Shown here: in pieces, positions 27,258-36,587 of the stretch | Numbering within the stretch: position 1 is the stretch's first letter | How the letters are laid out: each line of letters opens with the position of its first letter | From: Tolumonas auensis DSM 9187 | Lineage (GTDB): Bacteria; Pseudomonadota; Gammaproteobacteria; Enterobacterales; Aeromonadaceae | Assembly (NCBI RefSeq): GCF_000023065.1 | Contig: NC_012691.1 | Coordinates: 2,772,501-2,836,500, forward strand | Length of the DNA stretch: 64,000 nt | Direction: 5' to 3' | Notes under the pieces: generated by a model | Databases searched by the model: none | What the model saw: only the letters and a program-made list of their open reading frames with translations | Told to the model about the DNA's origin: nothing | Made by a program: the position numbers and the translations under genes

Positions 27258-28529
27258 TTATTCCAGTTTGTCGATCCCCAGCGACTTCAGTACAACCCGT
27301 TCATACACCGGTTCGGTATCCCCGGTTTGCATCTTGTGCAGGAAATATTTTTCAAAGGCCACTTTGGCCAGATGCACCCATTTACCTTTCTTAAACCAGG
27401 CCACATTACGTGGCGGGATCTGCGGCATGGCCACAAAGGCTGCACCGGTATCCCCCATATCGGCCAGACAAATCGCATTCCAGGTGGCCTTGGCCGTGGG
27501 CTGCATGCCTTCCAGCTCCGCCTTGATATTGACCGTCAGTGCCCGCACCATGGATTCGATCATATAGCCGGTTTTCGGTACCCCGGTGGGCACCGGGGTT
27601 TTAGTCTGCGGCGCAATAGCTATGCAAACCCCGGCCGCATAGATCTGCGGATATTTCGGATTCCGCTGATGTTCATCCACAATCACAAAGCCTCGCGGAT
27701 TGACTAATCCCTCAATGCCGCGTAACGGTGCAATACCGCGGAAAGCCGGTAACATCATGGCATGTTTGTACGGCAGACTATGGTGTTTTTTGACATTGCC
27801 CTCGTCGTCTAATTCATCGATTTCCATTTTGCCGTCAACGATACCGACAGTTTTCGCATTACAGATCCACTGAATATCCCGCTGGCGCAGCTCACTTTCC
27901 AGCATGCCTTTGGAATCCCCCACGCCATTCAGCCCCAGATGTCCGATATAGGGTTCACTGGTGACAAAGGTCATCGGTACCGATTTTTTGACTTTTTTGT
28001 CGCGCAGGTGTTTGTCCAGAATAAAGGCATATTCATAAGCAGGGCCAAAACAGGAAGCGCCCGGCATCGCGCCGACGATAACGGACCCCGGTGCTTCAAT
28101 CAGTGCATGCACACTGTCACGGCAATGCTCGGCATGACTGAGGGTACAGACACTGACGGTACCGCCGGCATCCGGCCCGGCGCCAGGAATTTCATCAAAG
28201 GCCAGTTCAGGACCGGTGCAAAGCACCAGAAAGTCATAACCGAGTGTCTGCCCATCCATTAACGTGATCTGTTTTTGTTCTGCATCCAGTGTCTGCAGAC
28301 CGGATGCAATAAACCGGATTGATTTCTTGCTGACATGCGGTTCGATAGGGAGCGACGTATCTTTGCGCTGGCGCCACTCCACCGCGATCCAGGGATTAGA
28401 GGGGGTAAATTCAAAATCAGGCTTGTTGTTGATCAGTATGACTTCGTGCTGCTTACCCAGTTCTGCCTTAAGTTCATAGGCTGCCGACATACCACCCAGA
28501 CCGGCGCCAATTACAATCACAGTCGCCAT
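27258..28529 (-). CDS. sqr: Sulfide:quinone oxidoreductase (type I)
   Basis: FAD enzyme of the two-dinucleotide-binding-domain family that oxidises sulfide at the membrane and passes electrons to quinone. 423 residues. FAD motif VIVIGAGLGGMSAAYEL is at the N-terminus. The three redox cysteines known in the Acidithiobacillus ferrooxidans enzyme appear at matching places: Cys128 (SVCTLSHAE), Cys160 (GASCFGPAYEY) and a third near 354 (WNAICLADMGD). TPVPTGVPKTGYMIESM is also conserved. GGAG suits the second of two tandem ATGs. It lies downstream of a DUF2892 gene and is probably controlled by the palindrome at 28852. Confidence 0.9.
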   Translation of the reverse strand: MATVIVIGAGLGGMSAAYELKAELGKQHEVILINNKPDFEFTPSNPWIAVEWRQRKDTSLPIEPHVSKKSIRFIASGLQTLDAEQKQITLMDGQTLGYDFLVLCTGPELAFDEIPGAGPDAGGTVSVCTLSHAEHCRDSVHALIEAPGSVIVGAMPGASCFGPAYEYAFILDKHLRDKKVKKSVPMTFVTSEPYIGHLGLNGVGDSKGMLESELRQRDIQWICNAKTVGIVDGKMEIDELDDEGNVKKHHSLPYKHAMMLPAFRGIAPLRGIEGLVNPRGFVIVDEHQRNPKYPQIYAAGVCIAIAPQTKTPVPTGVPKTGYMIESMVRALTVNIKAELEGMQPTAKATWNAICLADMGDTGAAFVAMPQIPPRNVAWFKKGKWVHLAKVAFEKYFLHKMQTGDTEPVYERVVLKSLGIDKLE

Positions 28530-28652
28530 CATTTTTCTCCGCTTGTTCAGCTCCGAGCCAGATGCCGTTCACTGTTTTTGGCAGAGAAAATACTTTTCCG
28601 CTGGCGGGAACTGTCTTATCAACTCAACAGGTATGGCTGGTGATCCGGGCGA

Positions 28653-28838
28653 TCACTTCAGTCCCATTTTTCTGAAAAACATTTCTGCCGGGCAAAATCC
28701 GGTAAATGCACTTTGCAGCAGGTTGGCCCCGACAAACAATGTCAGTAACACAAACCATGGGCTGACCCAATATGTCAGTGCGACAGAAAGTAAGACCATA
28801 ATGCCGGCAAATGCTCGCACAGCTTTATCCGCAGTCAT
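28653..28838 (-). CDS. DUF2892 inner-membrane protein
   Basis: 61 residues with two hydrophobic segments, matching the YgaP-type C-terminal membrane module: CPAEMFFRKMGLK at the end and a conserved TGFCPAE. AGGAGAG lies four bases before the ATG. Such small proteins commonly accompany rhodanese and sulfide-oxidation genes; here it leads the sqr unit (123-base gap to sqr). The 13-base-arm palindrome at 28852-28883 is only 13 bases upstream of the start. Confidence 0.85.
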   Translation of the reverse strand: MTADKAVRAFAGIMVLLSVALTYWVSPWFVLLTLFVGANLLQSAFTGFCPAEMFFRKMGLK

Positions 28839-28851
28839 GATGCTCTCCTGA

Positions 28852-28883
28852 AATATTTAATTAGAGATACCTAATTAAATATT
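28852..28883. promoter_or_regulatory. Perfect palindromic operator before DUF2892-sqr
   Basis: AATATTTAATTAG, six bases, then the exact reverse complement CTAATTAAATATT. It ends 13 bases from the DUF2892 start codon. The core ATTAG-N6-CTAAT recurs at 29007-29022 in front of the divergent RND genes. AT-rich palindromes like this are typical of ArsR-family sulfide or persulfide sensors (BigR, SqrR, YgaV); that identity is inference. Confidence 0.8.
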
Positions 28884-29006
28884 AATCACTTTTGTCTGCC
28901 CCGCCACTGCGGCCAGTAATAAAGATCCAAACTGCCCGATTTCTTACCATAACCCCTGAACAGGACTAGAATTTTAAGTAGTTGCAGGATATTCATAAAA
29001 ATATAT

Positions 29007-29022
29007 ATTAGTTAAATCTAAT
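29007..29022. promoter_or_regulatory. Second ATTAG-N6-CTAAT operator before the RND genes
   Basis: ATTAGTTAAATCTAAT has the same five-base arms and six-base spacing as the core of the palindrome at 28852-28883. It ends 16 bases before the adaptor start and just ahead of its AAAGGAG. Confidence 0.7.
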
Positions 29023-29038
29023 TTAAAGGAGCTGGGCC

Positions 29039-30067
29039 ATGCGACATCTTCTGGGTCTCCTCATTCTCTGTGCCGGACTGACTGGTACCGGATACACCTT
29101 AGCTGCAGATGAAACACTGACGGTACAGCCCACCGATATCCCGGACTGGTTTGTCATGGATGGCCGGCTGGAACCGGTGGATCAGGGTACTGTTTCTGCT
29201 CAGACCAGTGGCCGGATCAGTGCCATCACCGTTGATGTGAATGATGTGGTTCCCGCTGGGCATCTGTTAATTGAAATCACCAACACCTCGCAGACGGCCG
29301 GTCAGGATCAAGCTAAAGCGGCTGTCAAAGCAGCGGAAGCCAGATACAACGATGCGGAACGGCAACGGGCACGGTTAGTCGATCTGGTGAAAAAAGGTTC
29401 TGTTTCAAGACGGGAATATGACAGCGCCGCTACCGAAGCGGAAGCGGCGGCTAATGTGCTGAAACAAGCGAAAGCAGAATTAGTGCAGGCAGGGGAAAAT
29501 CTGGGGTATACCCGCATCGTCGCACCTTATGCCGGGGTCGTTTCTGCCCGCCATATTTCACTGGGTGAGACTGTCAATCCGGGGCAACTGTTACTGAGTG
29601 GTTATGCTTTTGAAAACATGCGTGTCGTCGCGTCATTACCTGCCCGCTACCTGTCCCAGCTGAAAGAAACCACACCGCTGCAGATCACCTTCCCGGACGG
29701 TCAGAGCCTTACACTACCGCAGCACCAGCTGTTTCAGTTTGCTGATCCGGCAAGTCACAGTTTCACATTACGGGCCAACCTGCCAAAACAGGAAACCCCC
29801 GTCTGGCGTAATGGCACCTGGGTCAAACTGGCCATGCCGCTGACAACCAAACCGAAGTTGCTGATCCCGGAAAACTCAGTGTTACGGCAGAATGAATTAT
29901 CGGCGGTCTATCTGGCTGAAAAGAATGGCTATGTGCTGCGGCAGGTCCGTCTGGGCCGTAACTATGATGGCCGGATAGAAATTCTCTCCGGTTTGAAAGT
30001 GGGTGAAGTGATTGCCCGCGATGCCTATGCCGTCATCGCTGCACAGGGAGGCCACTATGCACCCTGA
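29039..30067 (+). CDS. RND efflux periplasmic adaptor (membrane fusion protein)
   Basis: 342 residues with a cleavable signal peptide (LLILCAGLTGTGYTLA, then ADETL). A biotinyl-lipoyl-like region (GRISAITVDVNDVVPAGHLLIEI) is split by a coiled-coil hairpin rich in Ala/Glu/Lys (about 85-150), followed by the second lipoyl half (YTRIVAPYAGVVSARHISLGETV) and beta-barrel. It is the adaptor for the RND permease whose gene overlaps it by 11 bases. AAAGGAG seven bases upstream. Transcription probably responds to the operator at 29007. Confidence 0.9.
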   Translation: MRHLLGLLILCAGLTGTGYTLAADETLTVQPTDIPDWFVMDGRLEPVDQGTVSAQTSGRISAITVDVNDVVPAGHLLIEITNTSQTAGQDQAKAAVKAAEARYNDAERQRARLVDLVKKGSVSRREYDSAATEAEAAANVLKQAKAELVQAGENLGYTRIVAPYAGVVSARHISLGETVNPGQLLLSGYAFENMRVVASLPARYLSQLKETTPLQITFPDGQSLTLPQHQLFQFADPASHSFTLRANLPKQETPVWRNGTWVKLAMPLTTKPKLLIPENSVLRQNELSAVYLAEKNGYVLRQVRLGRNYDGRIEILSGLKVGEVIARDAYAVIAAQGGHYAP

Positions 30068-33000
30068 ATCCGGTATCTCCGGACGGATTGCCCGTCAGTT
30101 TCTGCATTCCCCCATTACGCCGTTACTGGCGCTGCTCGGGCTATTGCTCGGTATCGCGGCAGTCCTGATCACGCCGAAAGAGGAAGAACCGCAGATTGAA
30201 GTAACCTTTGCGGATATTTATATCCCCTTCCCCGGCGCCAGCCCGCAGGAGGTTGAAAAGCTGGTGACACTGCCTGCCGAGCAGGTGTTATCCGAAATGA
30301 AAGACATCGACACCATGTATTCGTTTTCACAGCCGGGTGGTGCCATGCTGATTGTGGCCTTCAAGGTCGGTAAACCGCGGCAGCAGGCACTGGTCGATCT
30401 TTACAATCAGCTGGATTCGAACAAGGACTGGTTACCCGCAGGTTTAGGTGTCGGTGAACCGCTGGTGAAACCGCGGGCGATAGATGATGTCCCCATTCTG
30501 AATTTAACCCTGTGGAGTAAACAGGCCGGCATCACCGCAGAACAGCTGACGCAGGTGGCGCACGGCCTGGAAACCGAGCTGAAACGGTTGCCAGGTACCC
30601 GCCAGATCCAGACCGTGGGTCGTCACGATCGCGTCATGCAGGTGACGATAGATCCGGTGAAAATGAATGCGTTCGGGCTGAGCTGGCCGCAGATATCTCA
30701 GGTATTGCAAACCGCGAATCAGCAGCAGACGAACCTGTCGCTGACCCAGGATAATCGCCAGATCAGCCTGCAGGTCGGTTCATTTTTAACTTCCGCCGAT
30801 GAAGTGAGTCAGCTGATTGTCAGCACACAGCACAACCATCCGATTTATCTTGCTGATATTGCAGAGATAAAGGAAGGTGCGGACGTTCCCGCAGCGAATG
30901 TCTGGATGAGTCAGGACGGAAAAATTTATCCGGCGGTGACGCTGGCGATCGCCAAACAACCCGGCATTAATGCGGTAGATTTAAGCCGGGCCATCACCAG
31001 CCGGCTGGAAGAGGTGCATAACATCCTGATCCCGCAGGGGGTTGAGGTCAGCGTAACCCGTGATTACGGTCAGACGGCCAATGAAAAGGCCAATAAGCTG
31101 ATCAGCAAACTGATTTTTGCTACCGCGGCAGTGGTGGTGCTGGTCTGGATCAGCATGAGCTGGCGTGAAGCAGTGGTCGTCGGTGGCGCGATTCTGCTGA
31201 CTCTGGCGATGACATTGTTTGCCTCCTGGGTGTGGGGATTTACCCTCAACCGTATCTCGTTATTTGCACTGATCTTCTCCATCGGCATACTGGTGGATGA
31301 TGCCATTGTGGTCGTGGAGAATATCCACCGGCATCAGAAGGACGGCGGGAACTGGAAAGAAGCCATCCCGCAGGCGGTCGATGAAGTCGGAGGCCCGACC
31401 ATTCTGGCGACCCTGACGGTCATCGCGGCGCTGCTGCCGATGGCCTTTGTCAGCGGCATGATGGGGCCGTATATGAGCCCGATCCCGATCAATGCCAGTA
31501 CCGGGATGCTGATTTCACTGGCCGTCGCTTTTATTGTGACGCCATGGCTGGCACTGCATCTGCTGCGTTCTCATCACAAAGAAGGTGAAGCGGAAGCCGA
31601 GGAACATAAAGCTGTCCGGTTTTTACGGCATTTCCTGAGTGGTTTCCTGCTGGGCGATAAAGCAAAAAATACCCGGCGGAAACTGGCACTGGTCGTCGGC
31701 TTACTGCTGGTTGGTTCACTCGCGTTGCCAGTGGTTCAGCTGGTGGTGCTGAAAATGCTACCTTTTGATAACAAATCCGAATTTCAGGTGATGATGGATA
31801 TGCCGGAGGGCACATCACTGGAACAAACCCAGTCGGTATTACATCAGCTGGCCACTGAAGCGGAAACTATTCCGGAAGTCACCTCCGTACAAATTTATGC
31901 CGGCACTTCTGCGCCGATCAATTTTAACGGACTGGTGCGTCACTATTTTATGCGGCAATCCGCCGAGCTCGGTGATCTGCAGGTCAACCTGAAAGGCAAG
32001 GATGAACGCGATCGGGCCAGTCATCAGATCGCCCGGGATGCCCGTGAACGGCTAACTCCGGTGGCAGAGAAAACCGGCGCAGCGATCAAAGTCGTGGAAA
32101 TTCCACCCGGCCCGCCGGTCTGGTCACCGATTCTGGCGGAAGTGTATGGTCCGACGCAGGCCATGCGGGAACAGGCGGCACTGATAGTCCGTGATACCTT
32201 CAAAGCGACAGCCGATATCGTGGATATTGATGTTGATGTTCCGGCCACACAGCAGCACTGGCAGATCAGCATTGATCGCGCACGGGCGGCACGGTTAGGG
32301 ATTTCCGAAGCGCAGATCCGGCAGACACTGGCCGGCGCACTGAATGGTGAAGATGTCAGCTATCTGCATGCGCCGGATCAGAAATATGCCAAACCTATCC
32401 GGCTGCGGCTGGATGACGGCGAGAAAGTCGATCTGACCGGGATCCTGAGCCTGACCCTGCCCTCTTCCGCCGGTAAAGCCATTGCACTGAGTGAGCTGAT
32501 AAATATCAGCGAAAGCAGCAAGCCTCACAGCATTGTGCACAAAAATATGCAGCCGATGGTCATGGTCACCGCCGATATGGCCGGCAAGCTGGATAGCCCG
32601 CTGTATGGTATGGCGGATATTGCCGGCACGCTCAGTGATCAACATCCGGCCTGGGAACAGTCGCTGATCGGTCAGCCCGATGGGCTTTCCGGCGTCGCCA
32701 TCAAGTGGGATGGCGAATGGAAGATCACCTATGAAACCTTCCGGGATATGGGGATCGCCTATTCCGTGGGGATCCTGCTGATCTACTTCCTGGTGGTGGC
32801 ACATTTTAACTCTTACAGCGTACCGCTGATCATCATGGCGCCCATTCCACTGACACTGGTCGGGGTTATGCCGGGGCATGCGCTGCTCGGTGCACCCTTC
32901 ACGGCCACGTCGATGATTGGCATGATCGCGCTGGCCGGGATCATTGTGCGCAACTCGATCCTGCTGGTCGATTTTGTGAACCAGCAACGTGCTGCCGGGG

Positions 33001-33218
33001 TGGAACTGGCGCAGGCAGTGATCAACAGCGGTGCGGTGCGGGCAAAACCAATCATCCTGACTGCGCTGGCCGCGATGATCGGCGCGATGTTTATTCTGGA
33101 CGACCCGATCTTTAACGGACTGGCGATCAGCCTGGTGTTTGGCCTGTTTGCCTCGACCATGCTGACGCTGGTGGTGATTCCGGTACTGTATTTTCTTTAC
33201 CTGAGGCACAAAGGGTAA
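30057..33218 (+). CDS. RND family efflux permease
   Basis: Large inner-membrane proton-driven efflux pump, 1053 residues with the usual 12 membrane segments in two halves, each with a long periplasmic loop. The TM4 motif GILVDDAIVVVENIHRH keeps the paired proton-relay aspartates of HAE-type pumps. In TM10 the lysine of AcrB (Lys940) appears replaced by Arg in VRNSILLVDF. The start is the ATG at 30057, preceded by GGGAGG at 30046-30051; it overlaps the adaptor gene. No outer-membrane channel gene is nearby, so a TolC-type protein encoded elsewhere is needed. Substrate unknown; the shared operator with sqr hints at sulfide or reactive sulfur stress. Confidence 0.9.
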   Translation: MHPESGISGRIARQFLHSPITPLLALLGLLLGIAAVLITPKEEEPQIEVTFADIYIPFPGASPQEVEKLVTLPAEQVLSEMKDIDTMYSFSQPGGAMLIVAFKVGKPRQQALVDLYNQLDSNKDWLPAGLGVGEPLVKPRAIDDVPILNLTLWSKQAGITAEQLTQVAHGLETELKRLPGTRQIQTVGRHDRVMQVTIDPVKMNAFGLSWPQISQVLQTANQQQTNLSLTQDNRQISLQVGSFLTSADEVSQLIVSTQHNHPIYLADIAEIKEGADVPAANVWMSQDGKIYPAVTLAIAKQPGINAVDLSRAITSRLEEVHNILIPQGVEVSVTRDYGQTANEKANKLISKLIFATAAVVVLVWISMSWREAVVVGGAILLTLAMTLFASWVWGFTLNRISLFALIFSIGILVDDAIVVVENIHRHQKDGGNWKEAIPQAVDEVGGPTILATLTVIAALLPMAFVSGMMGPYMSPIPINASTGMLISLAVAFIVTPWLALHLLRSHHKEGEAEAEEHKAVRFLRHFLSGFLLGDKAKNTRRKLALVVGLLLVGSLALPVVQLVVLKMLPFDNKSEFQVMMDMPEGTSLEQTQSVLHQLATEAETIPEVTSVQIYAGTSAPINFNGLVRHYFMRQSAELGDLQVNLKGKDERDRASHQIARDARERLTPVAEKTGAAIKVVEIPPGPPVWSPILAEVYGPTQAMREQAALIVRDTFKATADIVDIDVDVPATQQHWQISIDRARAARLGISEAQIRQTLAGALNGEDVSYLHAPDQKYAKPIRLRLDDGEKVDLTGILSLTLPSSAGKAIALSELINISESSKPHSIVHKNMQPMVMVTADMAGKLDSPLYGMADIAGTLSDQHPAWEQSLIGQPDGLSGVAIKWDGEWKITYETFRDMGIAYSVGILLIYFLVVAHFNSYSVPLIIMAPIPLTLVGVMPGHALLGAPFTATSMIGMIALAGIIVRNSILLVDFVNQQRAAGVELAQAVINSGAVRAKPIILTALAAMIGAMFILDDPIFNGLAISLVFGLFASTMLTLVVIPVLYFLYLRHKG

Positions 33219-33227
33219 ATCGTGAGT

Positions 33228-33256
33228 GCTGCCAGCATTGCGCTGGCAGCTTTTTT
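33228..33256 (+). terminator. Terminator of the RND operon
   Basis: Nine-base perfect stem GCTGCCAGC/GCTGGCAGC with a five-base loop and six Ts. It overlaps the last bases of the convergent chrA. Confidence 0.93.
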
Positions 33257-34466
33257 AGATCAGGGAAAAAAGCCAACCACCGGCACCACAACCAACGACC
33301 ACCAGCCAGGGCGGCACTCGCCAGATCATTAATGCCATCAGAGCCATCAGCCCCAGCACAAAATCGCTGGCATGCTGGACAGCGCTCGTCCAGACCGGCT
33401 GATAGAGTGCTGCCAGCAACATGCCAACGACTGCCGCATTAATACCGCTCAGTGCGGCCTGAACCGGCGCAAAACGACGTAACTGCTCCCAGAAAGGCAA
33501 CACACCCGCTACCAGTAAAAATGACGGCAGGAAAATCGCGGTCAGCGCGATGAAGCCACCAAGCCATCCCTGCTCCGGAACTGACGCACCGAGAAAAGCA
33601 GCGAAGGTAAAAAGCGGGCCCGGTACCGCCTGAGCAGCGCCATAGCCAGTCAGAAAGGTTTCATTACTGACCAGACCAGTGGGCACCACTTCTGCCTGCA
33701 ACAGTGGCAGAACAACATGACCACCACCAAAAACCAGCGCACCGGTCCGGTAGAAAATATCCAATAACTGAATGGCCATATCAGAAGACGCACTAGCCAG
33801 TATGGGTAAACCAAACAGTAATACGACAAACAGCAGCAGCCAGAACACCCCATGCCGGTGATTAAACCGGTTGATCTCCGGTTCAGCCACGGCTGCGGGC
33901 GTAGCCCGGAAAAGCAGATAGCCGGTGACGGCGGCAACCAGAATGACAACCAGCTGAGTCAGCACAGCAGGCCACAACAAAGAGAAAGCCGTCGCCATCA
34001 GCATCAGACTGATATGACGTTTATCGCGGCAAAATTGTCCGGCCATTCCCCAGACGGCCTGTATAACAACAGCCACGGCTACTACTTTCAATCCGTGCAG
34101 CACGCCGGCCGGGATCTGGTTTTGCCAGTGTGCGAGACCCGATGCAAACAGGATCAGCATCATCGCAGAAGGCAAGGTAAACCCGCACCAGGCAGCCAGA
34201 GCACCGCGATACCCTCCCTGAGCCAACCCCAGCGCCATCCCTACCTGACTACTGGCAGGTCCGGGCAGAAACTGACACAACGCCACCAGATCCGCATACC
34301 GCTGCGGACTCAGCCAATGACGCCGGACAACAAACTCTTCCCGGAAATATCCCAGATGGGCAACCGGCCCGCCAAATGACGTCAGTCCCAGTCGCAGGAA
34401 AATCAGAAAGATCATCCATGGACGGGTTGCTGTTGCTGAATTATCACCGTTTTTTATCAATACCAT
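33255..34466 (-). CDS. chrA: Chromate transporter family protein ChrA
   Basis: Two-domain CHR-family inner-membrane protein of 403 residues. The first half has LRLGLTSFGGPVAHLGYFREEFV and QFLPGPASSQVGMALG; the second repeats the pattern with GALVFGGGHVVLPLL and GYGAAQAVPGPLFTFAAFLG. Members export chromate, sometimes only weakly, and the natural substrate is uncertain. The ATG has a distant AAGG. The gene overlaps the RND terminator by two bases. Confidence 0.9.
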   Translation of the reverse strand: MVLIKNGDNSATATRPWMIFLIFLRLGLTSFGGPVAHLGYFREEFVVRRHWLSPQRYADLVALCQFLPGPASSQVGMALGLAQGGYRGALAAWCGFTLPSAMMLILFASGLAHWQNQIPAGVLHGLKVVAVAVVIQAVWGMAGQFCRDKRHISLMLMATAFSLLWPAVLTQLVVILVAAVTGYLLFRATPAAVAEPEINRFNHRHGVFWLLLFVVLLFGLPILASASSDMAIQLLDIFYRTGALVFGGGHVVLPLLQAEVVPTGLVSNETFLTGYGAAQAVPGPLFTFAAFLGASVPEQGWLGGFIALTAIFLPSFLLVAGVLPFWEQLRRFAPVQAALSGINAAVVGMLLAALYQPVWTSAVQHASDFVLGLMALMALMIWRVPPWLVVVGCGAGGWLFSLI

Positions 34467-34583
34467 CGTTATGAAACCTTACCCATTCTGACCTTTTTTC
34501 ACAAAAAACGGGCAAAAAAACACCCCAATGAATCTCACTAACTATACTGAAAAAGCGAGTTCTGAAAACAGAGAGGATGTCAT

Positions 34584-35000
34584 ATGTTACCGATCCTGTT
34601 GTACGAACCATTACCCCTGATCTATCTTTGCGGCGGAGCAACCCTGCTGGCTACCGGAGAAAATGGGCTACTGTTAATGTCAGCGTCCCTTTTCTACTGG
34701 GCCGGAGCACTTATCTGGGTCATTCGGTCGAAAAACCGGCGGACTGATGTGCTTGCCAGTCGTGGCTATCCGACCCATAAGTTCCTTCTATTTCCTGAAT
34801 CCTTATATGAGTTCAGACCATTTTTTTATTCCTTTGTTGGTATTTTATTACTCAGGAATACAGGTCAGACGATATGGCTTGTCACAGGTGCGTTATTGAT
34901 TTTATGGGCGATATATTGTCTGTACAGACGTTCTGTTAACAGACGGCATCTGAACAGATATCAGTATAAAAGTGCGAAGCTGAAAACCAGGCTGTTCTGA
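34584..35000 (+). CDS. Hypothetical membrane protein
   Basis: 138 residues that I do not recognise. There are about four hydrophobic segments (roughly 8-27, 30-47, 78-91, 94-113), with a positively charged loop between the second and third (RSKNRRTD) and a strongly basic, Tyr-containing C-terminal tail (RRSVNRRHLNRYQYKSAK). GAGAGGATG lies just before the ATG. It is followed by a terminator at 35011. No neighbour suggests a role. Confidence 0.6.
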   Translation: MLPILLYEPLPLIYLCGGATLLATGENGLLLMSASLFYWAGALIWVIRSKNRRTDVLASRGYPTHKFLLFPESLYEFRPFFYSFVGILLLRNTGQTIWLVTGALLILWAIYCLYRRSVNRRHLNRYQYKSAKLKTRLF

Positions 35001-35010
35001 TTAAAATATT

Positions 35011-35036
35011 ACAGGCGCAGGAGTGACTGTGCCTGT
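35011..35036. terminator. Bidirectional terminator
   Basis: Ten-base stem ACAGGCGCAG/CTGTGCCTGT (one G-U) with a six-base loop. TTTTA follows on the plus strand and TAATATTTTAA on the minus strand, between the convergent hypothetical gene and the MocR-type gene. Confidence 0.75.
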
Positions 35037-35042
35037 TTTATA

Positions 35043-36398
35043 TCAGCAATGCACATAGTCAAACCGGGTATCCCGCTTCAGCAGTTCAGCCAGCTGGTTC
35101 AGCGTCGACACCAGCGCCGGTTCATTTTCGATCGCCATCAGTGACAGACGGATCGCATCCGGCGTCACTGTCAGTGGATCGGCTTTAAAATAAGAAGCGC
35201 TGCTGACCAGAATCCCTCTGTTTTTCGCCGCCAAGGTAAAGGCATCCGCCTGCCAGTACGCCGGTAATTCCAGCCATAGATGATAACTGTCTGGCTGACT
35301 GTACAGCGTAAATCCCGCTAACTGTTCTCTGGCTAATTGCTGACGATGAAGAGCAATCTGTCGTTGTTCTTCCGCAATACGGAATGCTTCGCCGGAATGG
35401 ATCAGGAGCGCGGCTGCCGCAAATGGAATCGGCGATGGTAACCAGATCGTGGCACGGATAAATGCCGCCAGCCGGTCACATTCTGTTGCCGGTGTTTTGA
35501 TAAAAGCACAGCGCATACCCGGACTGACCGCTTTTGACAGGCTGGTAATGTGAAAACTGTATTGAGGTGCAAAATTAGTGATCGCCGCGATCGGCTGCGG
35601 ATTGAGAAATCCGTAAATGTCGTCCTCTACCAGCCAGACACGATGACGATTGATCACAGCGGCTATCTGTTCCCGCCGTTCAGCCGGCATTGTGGCTGCG
35701 GTCGGATTCTGATGCGATGGCACAATCATCACCATGGCTATATCTGATGATTGACATAGGTCATCCAGGACATGCGGTAACATCCCCTCGCCATCCATGG
35801 CGACCGCGACCACTTTCCTGCCCAGCATATTCGCCATCGACAAAATGCCGGGATAGGTCAGTGCTTCCACCGCAATCGTGTCACCGGGTTGCGTATAGCA
35901 CTGGATCAAAGCGGATAACGCATGCTGAGCCCCGCTCGCCAGAACGACCTCATTATGATCGGTGACCTCAAGACCATAATGCCGGGCCCACATCGCGCCC
36001 ATCAAACGGTGCCGGGCCAATCCGGTATGTTCGACATAACCGTAGAGTGCTTCATTGCCCCGGTTCAGTATTTGTGAAAAAACCTGATTTAACCGCTCGC
36101 TGTGCTGCGACAGACAAGGTTGCAGAATAGAGAGATTTTTCTCCGGTTCACTGCTTTCCGCACGGATCACATCCGACAGCTGACTGTGGTTGCAGACAAA
36201 ACTACCGCGTCCGACAAACGATTCAATCAGCTTTCTCTCAGCCAGTGTCTTATACGCTTTCGCCACCGTGATGGGGGTCGTCCCCAGTTGCTGGGCCAGC
36301 TCACGATGCGTTGGCAGCTGACTGCCTTCCTTAAACTGGCCGGAACGGATTAATGCTTCTATCTTTTTTACAATGGCTAAATATTTAGGCGCGCTCAT
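35043..36398 (-). CDS. MocR-type (GntR/aminotransferase) transcriptional regulator
   Basis: 451 residues. The N-terminal GntR winged helix (about 1-70) contains LPTHRELAQQLGTTPITVAKAYKTL, and the C-terminal domain (about 110-450) is a fold-type I PLP aminotransferase-like domain with the cofactor lysine in SLSKAVSPGMR and the Asp/Tyr site in VEDDIYGFL. Members use PLP to sense amines, amino acids or aldehydes. It is divergent from the beta-hydroxyacid dehydrogenase gene at 36588, its most likely target. PdxR, GabR and TauR are well-known relatives; none can be assigned. Confidence 0.9.
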   Translation of the reverse strand: MSAPKYLAIVKKIEALIRSGQFKEGSQLPTHRELAQQLGTTPITVAKAYKTLAERKLIESFVGRGSFVCNHSQLSDVIRAESSEPEKNLSILQPCLSQHSERLNQVFSQILNRGNEALYGYVEHTGLARHRLMGAMWARHYGLEVTDHNEVVLASGAQHALSALIQCYTQPGDTIAVEALTYPGILSMANMLGRKVVAVAMDGEGMLPHVLDDLCQSSDIAMVMIVPSHQNPTAATMPAERREQIAAVINRHRVWLVEDDIYGFLNPQPIAAITNFAPQYSFHITSLSKAVSPGMRCAFIKTPATECDRLAAFIRATIWLPSPIPFAAAALLIHSGEAFRIAEEQRQIALHRQQLAREQLAGFTLYSQPDSYHLWLELPAYWQADAFTLAAKNRGILVSSASYFKADPLTVTPDAIRLSLMAIENEPALVSTLNQLAELLKRDTRFDYVHC

Positions 36399-36531
36399 GT
36401 TGTCTTACCGGATGACTCTCATTGACTAAAGATAACATATATCAATTAACAGATATAACAGAAGAAAATGGGCCGGACAGTGCGCGATAGCGCCAAAATA
36501 CAGGCATATTGAGATTATAGGATAACTTAAT

Positions 36532-36543
36532 TGACATATGTCA
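36532..36543. promoter_or_regulatory. Palindrome TGACATATGTCA in the MocR divergent region
   Basis: Perfect 12-base palindrome about 45 bases before the dehydrogenase start. Related ATATATCA and GATATAAC words lie near 36437-36462, on the regulator side. A candidate operator only. Confidence 0.35.
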
Positions 36544-36587
36544 TTTAAAGATCGATTATCTCCTCATACCACCAATCGGGAGGGATC

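Noticed and set aside
32295-33209. 304-codon open frame antisense to the RND permease
   Set aside because: Very rich in His, Gln, Arg and Asp as expected from reading conserved membrane-protein codons backwards; no family resemblance.
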